Below, piece after piece: positions 1 through 6,343 of a stretch of DNA of 9,349 bases. Source of the stretch: an uncultured Bacteroidota bacterium. Its GTDB lineage: Bacteria; Bacteroidota; Bacteroidia; Bacteroidales; CAIWKO01. Both the position numbers and the translations under genes were made by a program. The stretch's first letter is position 1. Each line of letters opens with the position of its first letter. The notes under the pieces are model-generated. The model was not told where the DNA came from, searched no databases, and worked only from the letters and a program-made list of their open reading frames with translations. The DNA is taken from positions 1 through 9,349 of the forward strand of contig CALGYY010000103.1 of NCBI GenBank assembly GCA_937934705.1. The letters run 5' to 3'.

Positions 1-46
1 ATTGAAATGAAACTGATCATCAGGTGCAGTTAGTCTCTTATAAAGA

Positions 47-415
47 TCAATTATTAGGATAGACTTTGTGAAAGTCATACTGCCGGCCAATGTCGCCACG
101 CCTGAGTAAGGTATTACCATTATATGACATTCCCTCAAATCCCGTTTTAATGGTATCCCTGTACCAAACATTCAATCGGTCCTGCCAGTTCGCAAAAGTT
201 ATATTCGTCGTATGCTCACTATTAGACCATCCTCCGGAATCTATACAACATTTTCCGGATGGATAGATCGAAACATGAATATATGATTCGTTACCAACTT
301 TTATCACTTCATATCCTCTCTCATGGTAACTATAATATACACCTGGTATCTCTTCAGGATCATTATAGCAGGCCGTAACAAGAAGAAGTACAACAAATAA
401 CATCCTGTATTGCAT
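47..415 (-). CDS. Putative small lipoprotein of unknown function
   Basis: This 122-residue protein is not recognised. The N-terminus is short and hydrophobic (residues 5-13) after an Arg at position 4, and ends in the lipobox-like VTAC, which makes Cys16 the likely lipid-attachment site. A mature region of about 107 residues follows, beginning YNDPEE; it is rich in Gly, Tyr and Asn and has a CC pair in the motif GKCCIDSGGW. No known domain is apparent, and the composition suggests a small beta-rich exported domain. I chose the ATG at 415 because it gives a compact signal peptide; a TTG two codons upstream (421) is in frame. It is the last gene of an AT-rich minus-strand group, separated from the gene upstream by about 120 bases that show no convincing promoter. 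That the protein is exported is inferred from the signal alone. Confidence 0.6.
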   Translation of the reverse strand: MQYRMLFVVLLLVTACYNDPEEIPGVYYSYHERGYEVIKVGNESYIHVSIYPSGKCCIDSGGWSNSEHTTNITFANWQDRLNVWYRDTIKTGFEGMSYNGNTLLRRGDIGRQYDFHKVYPNN

Positions 416-535
416 TTTCAAATTAATCTTTAATATTTTGGCAAACTAAAGCAGGCTTGCATGACCCGATGGAAGGAATATGGAAACAAAGTCATTATCT
501 GCTCAATTCGGGGCCTTTCCTTTCCTATTACACAA

Positions 536-1102
536 CTATTGCTCATTAATCGCTGGAGGCCTGAATGGGTCTTCTTCAGCATTGACATCTCCACAATTAA
601 TAACGGAATCATCTGCATAATAATCTACACTCCATTTCTTTGTTGTATAATGATAAATCACTTCCCATTCCGGATAATCATCTATTCTCAATCGCCCGCT
701 GCCTTGGCTCATTAAGCCCCTTATATGCTTATTTGACAAAGGCCAATAATAATCTGCTGTCCTGAAATCTCTGCACATACTCCATCCGTCAAAGAGAAAG
801 ACAGGTACCTGATCGATCACCACGAATGCATATGGCTCCCGCACTTCCTCCCTGCTAACTCCCGTTGAAGCTTTAAGCAAAAAGGAACTCTTTTCTGCAG
901 AGTTCTTCAGATTCCACATTTGAAAAATATACTCATGTTTCTCATCTTCTGCCTTTTGAATATACATATTCAGAATTTGTTTCAGCATATGGTCAGAAAT
1001 CTCAACTTCATTGCGATGACATTTATTACTCTGTGTGTTATCTGTATGACAAGAGAAGTGCAAAATCAAAAATGGAATAAAATAGCAAAAAGCTTTATTC
1101 AT
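536..1102 (-). CDS. Hypothetical exported protein
   Basis: A 188-residue protein that I do not recognise. It starts MNKAFCYFIPFLILHFSC, a typical short signal-peptide core followed by a Cys at residue 18. The residues before that Cys (H-F-S) are a poor lipobox, so lipoprotein status is uncertain but export is likely. The mature part begins with a polar, probably helical stretch (about residues 30-75), followed by a mixed region rich in Trp, Tyr and Asp. The ATG at 1102 is the only good start, and its first bases overlap the end of the short upstream ORF by 8 bases. The stretch is more AT-rich than the metabolic genes to the right, as is the rest of this minus-strand cluster. No catalytic motif is seen. 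The opposite-strand ORFs over this stretch have no signal or sensible composition. Confidence 0.6.
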   Translation of the reverse strand: MNKAFCYFIPFLILHFSCHTDNTQSNKCHRNEVEISDHMLKQILNMYIQKAEDEKHEYIFQMWNLKNSAEKSSFLLKASTGVSREEVREPYAFVVIDQVPVFLFDGWSMCRDFRTADYYWPLSNKHIRGLMSQGSGRLRIDDYPEWEVIYHYTTKKWSVDYYADDSVINCGDVNAEEDPFRPPAINEQ

Positions 1103-1388
1103 AATTTTTGTAATTTAATATAAAGTCTATTCGGCTGAATGTTCCGTTAAAAAGCATTCTCATGTAGAATTTTTCTATTCCCGGTATTGGTGTGCCCCTG
1201 TTGCCGGTAACACAATATACCCCCTGTAAAGTTCTCGGATCAGAAATATCATCCCATCCACCCATCATAAAGAAGCCCAAACCTCTATAACAACATGCAG
1301 TTTCCTTATCTTCGGGGTCGGGGTTGGTAGCACAAATATACAAATAAGTCAAATAATGATACGGCTTGGCAACTGAGAACAGCAGCAA
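1095..1388 (-). CDS. Short hypothetical ORF, possibly a gene remnant
   Basis: An open frame of 97 codons if read from a TTG at 1388. The first ATG is only at 1268, which would leave 57 residues. The predicted protein is rich in Gly, Cys, Tyr and Phe, with stretches such as GLGFFMMGGWDD and NRGTPIPGIEKF, and matches nothing I know. Its stop codon lies inside the first codons of the next gene (8-base overlap), an arrangement that often reflects translational coupling and is the best argument that it is, or was, coding. Against this, a perfect TAnnTTTG promoter box falls inside its first 20 codons, there is no good start codon and no signal peptide. It may be the 3' remnant of a longer gene, or merely the leader of the gene downstream. 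Confidence 0.3.
   Translation of the reverse strand: MLLFSVAKPYHYLTYLYICATNPDPEDKETACCYRGLGFFMMGGWDDISDPRTLQGVYCVTGNRGTPIPGIEKFYMRMLFNGTFSRIDFILNYKNYE
1333..1340 (-). promoter_or_regulatory. Candidate Bacteroidota -7 promoter box for the minus-strand small-protein genes
   Basis: Read on the minus strand this is TATATTTG, a perfect match to the Bacteroidota -7 consensus TAnnTTTG. No good -33 TTG is seen about 19 bases upstream, although other TTTG copies lie closer. Transcription would begin near 1327 and serve the exported-protein gene at 536-1102, and perhaps the short ORF from an internal start. An 8-base match in AT-rich DNA is weak evidence on its own. Confidence 0.35.
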
Positions 1389-1430
1389 GCAGTAAGTAGT
1401 TGTTTGTCAGTAGTCTTAGCCACACCGATA

Positions 1431-1544
1431 CTCCATCACTCCCTCACTTCATCACTCCATCACTTCATCACTTCATCACTTTCGTCACCTCCGTCACCCG
1501 TCACCTGTCACCTCCGTTACCCGGTCACCTTCATCACTCCATCA
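1431..1544. repeat. Degenerate short tandem repeat (about 8-base CATCACTY units)
   Basis: The left half (1434-1480) is a run of 8-base units of the form CATCACTC/CATCACTT, about six copies with few changes. The right half (1481-1530) drifts to about 7-base units of the CGTCACC type, and the CATCACTC form returns at 1532-1539. The top strand is almost free of G in the left half, giving a strong pyrimidine bias. There are no spacers, so this is a microsatellite-like array and not a CRISPR. It fills most of the gene-free stretch between the minus-strand small-protein cluster and sucA, and stops only about 8 bases before the sucA -7 box. Confidence 0.8.
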
Positions 1545-1552
1545 ATTATCAT

Positions 1553-1560
1553 TAACTTTG
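1553..1560 (+). promoter_or_regulatory. Candidate -7 promoter box of the sucAB operon
   Basis: TAACTTTG is an exact match to the Bacteroidota -7 consensus TAnnTTTG. The expected start of transcription is around 1565-1567, giving a leader of about 20 bases to the ATG at 1586 but only about 5 bases to the GTG at 1571. This supports the ATG as the sucA start. The -33 element would fall near 1530, inside the tandem repeat, where there is no clear TTG. Confidence 0.5.
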
Positions 1561-1585
1561 CTCCGGATTTGTGGAACAAGCCAGG

Positions 1586-4366
1586 ATGGACCCTTTTGAT
1601 TTCACCGGAAATATTGACGCTGCCCTGCTGGATGAGCAGTACCGCCTCTTTCTTGAGGATCCGGAAAAGGCAGATCCGCAGTGGAGGCTGTTTTTCAGTG
1701 GTTTTGAGTTTGCCCGCCGGGAGTATCCTCAAAAACCCACCGGAAGCGGAGTTCCGGATGAACTGAAAGTGCTCAACCTCATTACTGCATACCGCCAGCG
1801 GGGGCATTATTTCACGCAAACAAATCCGGTACGGACCCGCCGAAAGTATGAGCCTCCGCTCGACCACCAGCTTTTCGGTCTCAGCGACGGAGATCTGGAG
1901 AAAACCTTCCACGCGGGAAATCAGCTGGGAATCGGAGATGCGCGACTGAAAGACATCATTGCTTTTCTCAGGCAGACCTATTGCCGCTCCATCGGGGTGG
2001 AGTTTATGTACATCCGGAATGTGGAGGTGGTCAACTGGATCCGTGAGCGCATGGAAGGGGACCGCAATACGCCGGCCTTTTCGCGTGCATCAAAGAAACA
2101 GATCCTGGAGAGCCTGACCCGTGCCGTGGGTTTTGAAAAATTCCTGCATAAGAAATACCCCGGATTCAAGACTTTTTCCCTTGAGGGAGGAGAAGCCCTT
2201 ATTCCGGCCATGGAAGCGATTATTGAAAGGGCAGCCATCCTTGATTATAAAGATTTCGTGATCGGCATGCCGCACCGCGGTCGCCTGAACGTTCTGGCCA
2301 ATATCCTTCATAAACCTTATGAGGCCATTTTCAAGGAATTTGAAGGGGGTGGTTTTACCGAAAGTCACCTGCTGGGAGATGTGAAATATCATCTGGGGTA
2401 TTCTTCAACAACCAGCACGGCCAGCGGGAAGTCGATTCAGCTGAGTCTATCTCCCAACCCCTCGCACCTGGAAGCGGTGGATCCCGTGGTCGGGGGACTG
2501 GCGAGAGCCATGGCCGAGCAGGACCACCAGGGTGACCTGAAAAAGGTTCTTCCTTTTCTGATCCACGGGGATGCCGCGCTGGCGGGACAGGGCATCGTGT
2601 ATGAGATCATGCAGATGTCGGAACTGCCTGCTTATCATTGCGGGGGAACCATCCATTTTGTGGTCAACAACCAGCTCGGTTTCACCACCAATTACCTGGA
2701 TGCCCGCAGCAGTGTGTATTGTACTGATGTGGCCAAGATCATACAATCGCCCATTTTTCATGTCAACGGCGACGACATAGAAGCGGTGGTACACGTGGCA
2801 CTGCTGGCCATGGATTACCGTCACCGCTTTGGCAAGGATGTTTTCATCGATCTTCTTTGTTACCGGAAATACGGGCATAACGAAAGTGATGAACCTCGTT
2901 TTACGCAGCCGCTTTTGTACAGCATCATCGAAAAGCATCCGAATCCGCTGGAGATCTACAGATCGAAACTGCTCGAAGAAAAGAGCCTCACGCCCTCTGC
3001 TGTTCAGGAAAGTTCTGAAGACTTCAGCCAGAAGCTGGAAGAAGGATATTTTGAATCCAAACGTGCGGCATCTTCTGGCATCAGGAACTTCCTTCAGAAC
3101 CGCTGGAAAGAATTCAGGGCAGGCACCGATGAGGACTTTTTCAGTTCACCGCCGACCGCACCTGATCTGAAAAGTCTGGAATCCATTCATACCATACTGA
3201 GCTCCCTTCCGGAAGGGAAAACATTCTTTAAAAAGGTTCTGCAGCTTCAGCGGGAGCGATCGCTCATGCTTGCTGAAGACCGTGTGGACTGGGCCATGGC
3301 GGAGCTTCTGGCCTTCGGCAGTCTGATTATGGAGGGATATACCGTCCGCATGAGCGGTCAGGACGTTGAGCGGGGAACCTTTTCACAGCGTCATGCCGTG
3401 CTGAAAGAAGAGAACTCTGAAGCAGAATACATCCCCCTGGATCATCTTAAACCGGGAGAACAGGCTTTCAGGATATATAATTCCTTACTTTCTGAATACG
3501 GGGTTCTGGGCTTTGAGTTTGGATATGCCTGGGCCAGTCCGCATACCCTGTGCGTGTGGGAAGCACAATTCGGTGATTTTGTCAACGGAGCCCAGATCAT
3601 TTCAGATCAGTTCATTTGTGCAGCGGAGGAAAAGTGGAATGTATGGAACGGCCTGGTGATGCTTCTTCCGCATGGATACGAGGGACAGGGTCCGGAACAC
3701 TCAAGCGGAAGGATTGAACGTTTTCTGGCAGCCTGCGCGGGCAACAACATCCAGGTGGCCAATTGCAGCAGTCCCGCCAATTATTTTCACCTGCTCCGGC
3801 GGCAGCTTCACCGCGACTTCAGGAAGCCTCTGGTGGTTTTCACACCCAAGAGTCTTCTGAGACATCCGCAGTGTATTTCACCGGCGGCTGAGTTCACCGA
3901 AGGAGGGTTCAGGGAGGTCATCTGCGGCGAGAGCAGTCCTGAGAAGGTCAGGCGGATATTATTCTGCACGGGGAAGATCTTTTATGAGCTGGAACAGGCC
4001 CGCCAGGAGCAGAATCGGGAGGATACGGTGATTGTACGCATAGAGCAGCTTTACCCTTATCCTTCAGCCATGATCGAAGATATCCTCCGCCGTTTCCCGG
4101 CAGATGCGCGTTGTGTGTGGGTACAGGAAGAGCCCGCCAATATGGGGGCGTGGTCATTCATGCTGCGGCATTTCCGCGGTCGTGATCTCCTGCTGGTGGC
4201 GCGCCCCGAGAGCGGAAGTCCGGCCGGCGGAAGTTCGCAGATACACAAACTTCGCCAGCAAAAAATCATTGATAAGGCTTTCGGCGGGAATTGCTGCGAA
4301 CACCGGGATGAAGAATGCCGCATGCTTTGTTCACGAGATGAAAAACTGATCCATGAATCCAGATAA
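1586..4366 (+). CDS. sucA: 2-oxoglutarate dehydrogenase E1 component (thiamine diphosphate-dependent)
   Basis: E1 of the cytoplasmic 2-oxoglutarate dehydrogenase complex: it decarboxylates 2-oxoglutarate using thiamine diphosphate and transfers the succinyl group to the lipoyl arm of SucB. The 926 residues match the usual length of the family. The N-terminal segment (about 1-40) has the DEQYRLFLEDP pattern of the E1 N-terminal region that binds E2. The dehydrogenase domain contains MPHRGRLNVL (His230), SPNPSHLEAVDP, and the thiamine/Mg motif with GDAA (Asp329) and NN about 32 residues later (361-362). The C-terminal half is the transketolase pyrimidine-binding part plus the MRP-like domain, with QFGDFVNGAQ and LPHGYEGQGPEHSS. 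There is no fused acyltransferase domain as in actinobacterial Kgd. I chose ATG 1586 because it gives the family-like start MDPFDF; GTG 1571 would add five residues. The end overlaps sucB by 14 bases. After the usual end near KAF it carries an extra tail of about 27 residues with four Cys. Confidence 0.97.
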   Translation: MDPFDFTGNIDAALLDEQYRLFLEDPEKADPQWRLFFSGFEFARREYPQKPTGSGVPDELKVLNLITAYRQRGHYFTQTNPVRTRRKYEPPLDHQLFGLSDGDLEKTFHAGNQLGIGDARLKDIIAFLRQTYCRSIGVEFMYIRNVEVVNWIRERMEGDRNTPAFSRASKKQILESLTRAVGFEKFLHKKYPGFKTFSLEGGEALIPAMEAIIERAAILDYKDFVIGMPHRGRLNVLANILHKPYEAIFKEFEGGGFTESHLLGDVKYHLGYSSTTSTASGKSIQLSLSPNPSHLEAVDPVVGGLARAMAEQDHQGDLKKVLPFLIHGDAALAGQGIVYEIMQMSELPAYHCGGTIHFVVNNQLGFTTNYLDARSSVYCTDVAKIIQSPIFHVNGDDIEAVVHVALLAMDYRHRFGKDVFIDLLCYRKYGHNESDEPRFTQPLLYSIIEKHPNPLEIYRSKLLEEKSLTPSAVQESSEDFSQKLEEGYFESKRAASSGIRNFLQNRWKEFRAGTDEDFFSSPPTAPDLKSLESIHTILSSLPEGKTFFKKVLQLQRERSLMLAEDRVDWAMAELLAFGSLIMEGYTVRMSGQDVERGTFSQRHAVLKEENSEAEYIPLDHLKPGEQAFRIYNSLLSEYGVLGFEFGYAWASPHTLCVWEAQFGDFVNGAQIISDQFICAAEEKWNVWNGLVMLLPHGYEGQGPEHSSGRIERFLAACAGNNIQVANCSSPANYFHLLRRQLHRDFRKPLVVFTPKSLLRHPQCISPAAEFTEGGFREVICGESSPEKVRRILFCTGKIFYELEQARQEQNREDTVIVRIEQLYPYPSAMIEDILRRFPADARCVWVQEEPANMGAWSFMLRHFRGRDLLLVARPESGSPAGGSSQIHKLRQQKIIDKAFGGNCCEHRDEECRMLCSRDEKLIHESR

Positions 4367-5498
4367 GATCCCCATACCCGCTCCGGCTCCCGGAGAATCC
4401 ATCACGGAAGTGCTGCTGGCCGCGTGGCTGGTTGCAGACGGCGGTGCCATTGCAAAAGACGGTGAGATCGCGGAAATAGAATCCGACAAAGCCACCCTGG
4501 TGGTTTACGCCCCGGAATCCGGCATACTGAGGCACCAGGTTGCAGAAGGGGAAACGGTTGCTGTGGGAAGTACCATCGCCTTCCTGGAGCCCGGTAAGGT
4601 CGGCATCAGTGTCAGTGAAAAAGCGGAGAAGCCTCATCAGGAGACTTCAGAAAAGGTGAAAGAGCCTTTCCGGATGACGCCTCTCGCCCGCAGTTACGCT
4701 GAAGCGGAGAAGATCGCCCCGGAAGTGATCAGGAATCTGAACAAAGATCTTGTCCGTATCGGGGATCTCAGGAATCGTGCATCTTCTGTTTCCAATAAGA
4801 ATTCGGACGCGCGTCCCCTTAGACGGGTGAAAATGTCGCCCCTGCGACAAAAACTGGCAGAAAGACTTGTTTCCGTAAAAAATGAAACCGCCATGCTGAC
4901 CACCTTTAACGAGGTGGACATGAGCCGTGTTGTAGCCTACCGCCGGGACCACCGGCAGGAGAACGAAGCCGCATATGGTTTCAACATAGGCTTTATCAGT
5001 TTCTTCGCGCAGGCCGCGGCCCTGGCCTTTGCAGAATTCCCGCAGATCAACGCCTCTATCGACGGAGAAGATATTGTATATTATGATTATTCGGATATCT
5101 GTATAGCCGTCAGCACCCCCAAAGGATTAATGGCTCCGGCTATCCGTGATGTTCAGTTGCTGGATCTGCCGGCCATAGAAGGCAGGATCAGGGATTTTTC
5201 AGTACGGGCGGCAGAGAACAGAATAACCATGGATGAGCTCAGGGGTGGTACCTTCACCATCAGCAATGGCGGGACTTACGGCTCCATGATGTCGACCCCT
5301 ATTATCAATCCGCCGCAGAGCGCAATCCTGGGCCTTCATCGCATCGCTGACAGGCCGGTGGCAGTCGGCGGCAAGGTGGAGATCCGGCCCATGATGTATA
5401 TTGCTTTATCCTACGACCACCGCCTGATCGACGGCAGGGAAAGTGTGGGTTTTGTGATGAAGGTGAAGGAATGGGTGGAGCAATTGCCGGGTCTTTAG
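4353..5498 (+). CDS. sucB: 2-oxoglutarate dehydrogenase E2 component (dihydrolipoyl succinyltransferase)
   Basis: E2 core of the 2-oxoglutarate dehydrogenase complex: it carries the succinyl group from E1 on a lipoyl-lysine and transfers it to CoA. The lipoyl domain is residues 3-80, with the lipoylated Lys46 in the motif ESDKATL. A charged linker follows to about 105. Residues 108-139 sit where the E3/E1-binding domain should be, beginning MTPLAR, but lack the usual Gly-rich GxGxxGR turn. The catalytic domain runs from about 155 to 381 and contains FTISNGGTYGS, STPIINPPQSAILG and the active-site HRLID (His356, Asp360). The STPIINPPQSAILG and DGRESVGF segments are typical of SucB rather than of pyruvate or branched-chain E2. 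At 381 residues it is close to the usual length with one lipoyl domain. The start overlaps the end of sucA, indicating one transcript and likely translational coupling. No lpd gene follows. Confidence 0.95.
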   Translation: MNPDKIPIPAPAPGESITEVLLAAWLVADGGAIAKDGEIAEIESDKATLVVYAPESGILRHQVAEGETVAVGSTIAFLEPGKVGISVSEKAEKPHQETSEKVKEPFRMTPLARSYAEAEKIAPEVIRNLNKDLVRIGDLRNRASSVSNKNSDARPLRRVKMSPLRQKLAERLVSVKNETAMLTTFNEVDMSRVVAYRRDHRQENEAAYGFNIGFISFFAQAAALAFAEFPQINASIDGEDIVYYDYSDICIAVSTPKGLMAPAIRDVQLLDLPAIEGRIRDFSVRAAENRITMDELRGGTFTISNGGTYGSMMSTPIINPPQSAILGLHRIADRPVAVGGKVEIRPMMYIALSYDHRLIDGRESVGFVMKVKEWVEQLPGL

Positions 5499-5521
5499 TG
5501 CAGAAACCGGCAGGAGAGAAA

Positions 5522-5538
5522 TACCGGAAACGCCGGTA
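5522..5538 (-). terminator. Candidate hairpin terminator between convergent operons
   Basis: A perfect 6-base inverted repeat, TACCGG and CCGGTA, with a 5-base loop lies in the 50-base gap between the ends of sucB and the omega-amidase gene. On the minus strand the stem is followed by a T-rich stretch (ATTTCTCTCC), so it suits the minus-strand transcript best. On the plus strand no T-run follows, so for sucB it would be at most a weak stop. It is the only obvious structure in this gap. Confidence 0.45.
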
Positions 5539-5548
5539 ATCAATGGTT

Positions 5549-6343
5549 TCATGTATCGATGGTGAAATGGTCCCAGTCGGGTCCTGCGCCGAACTTTTCC
5601 CTCCAGTCGAGCAGGAGATCAGCTTTCATAACGGTATTGATCACCCCTTCCTGGCCCGGATCGAGATCTGATATCACGCCCCCGAGGGGATCGCAAACCA
5701 TGGAATGTCCGGAATATTTCAGTCCCATGCCATCTTCTCCCACACGGTTCACGCCGATGCAGTAAGCCATATTTTCTATTGCCCTTGCCGCCAGCAGGGT
5801 TTGCCAGTGATGGATCCTGCGATCGGGCCAGTTGGCCACATAAAGCAGGGCATCATATTCGAAGCTGCCATCATTGTAGCGGTTCCTGCTCCATACAGGG
5901 AAGCGCAGATCGTAGCAGATGAGGGGGCAGAATTTCCAGCCTGCCACCTCAACGATGATCCTGTTGTTTCCCGCCGCAAAATATTCATCCTCTTTCCCAA
6001 AGCGGAAAAGGTGTTTCTTGTCGCAGGTGAAAATGTTTCCGTCCGGGTGTACCCAGTGGAGCCGGTTGCATGTGTGTTTGCCGTCTTTCATCATCAGGCT
6101 TCCGGTGATGACCGCTCCCAGCGCTTTCGCTTTTGCTTTCATCCACTGCACCGCAATCCCGTCTGTATCCTCCGCACAACGTGCAGTATTCATACTGAAA
6201 CCAGTAGTGAACATTTCGGGTAGCACAACGAGCTGCGTCTCCCGGGGAATGTTTCTGAGCAGCCCGTCGAAAAGGGCCAGGTTGGCTTCGCGGTCTTCCC
6301 ATTTCAGACCGGCCTGGATCAGGCTGATTTTCAGATCCTGCAT
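5549..6343 (-). CDS. Omega-amidase, nitrilase-superfamily carbon-nitrogen hydrolase (YafV/Nit2-like)
   Basis: A 264-residue cytoplasmic amidohydrolase, probably hydrolysing 2-oxoglutaramate (and 2-oxosuccinamate) to the 2-oxo acid and ammonia. The nitrilase catalytic triad is intact: Glu43 in VVLPEMFTTGFS, Lys109 in CDKKHLF and Cys143 in LICYDLRFPVW. The LPEMFT.GF, YDLRFPVWSRN, ANWP and ARAIEN segments match my memory of E. coli YafV, and the length agrees. I chose the ATG at 6343 (MQDLKIS) because it aligns with the family start. An upstream in-frame start at 6391 would add 16 basic residues and lie well within the preceding gene. The gene overlaps the end of the aminotransferase gene by 13 bases, so the two are almost certainly co-transcribed and coupled. 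The pairing supports a role in clearing the oxo-amide formed when glutamine acts as amino donor. The substrate is inferred, not shown. Confidence 0.9.
   Translation of the reverse strand: MQDLKISLIQAGLKWEDREANLALFDGLLRNIPRETQLVVLPEMFTTGFSMNTARCAEDTDGIAVQWMKAKAKALGAVITGSLMMKDGKHTCNRLHWVHPDGNIFTCDKKHLFRFGKEDEYFAAGNNRIIVEVAGWKFCPLICYDLRFPVWSRNRYNDGSFEYDALLYVANWPDRRIHHWQTLLAARAIENMAYCIGVNRVGEDGMGLKYSGHSMVCDPLGGVISDLDPGQEGVINTVMKADLLLDWREKFGAGPDWDHFTIDT

Noticed and set aside
1..46. Possible start of a further minus-strand gene at the left edge (ATG at 20)
   Set aside because: Only six codons are visible, so coding cannot be judged.
422..535. Possible promoter or small RNA between the two small exported-protein genes
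   Set aside because: Only one-mismatch versions of the -7 box and no stable hairpin were seen; this is no better than expected in AT-rich DNA.
461..715. Plus-strand 84-residue ORF
   Set aside because: It lies mostly opposite the 536-1102 gene, has no family resemblance, and the minus-strand frame has a signal peptide and better composition.
1431..1544. Possible CRISPR array
   Set aside because: The repeat units are only 7-8 bases long, directly adjacent with no spacers, and there are no cas genes.
1404..1766. Plus-strand ORF of 120 residues starting in the repeat
   Set aside because: Its first half is low-complexity translation of the repeat (Ser/His/Thr), and the second half is an out-of-frame reading of sucA.
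2447..2938. Minus-strand ORF of 163 residues inside sucA
   Set aside because: It is an antisense shadow of a strongly conserved sucA region with no recognisable protein features.
5705..6223. Plus-strand ORF of 172 residues
   Set aside because: It is antisense to the omega-amidase gene, whose catalytic triad is intact on the other strand.
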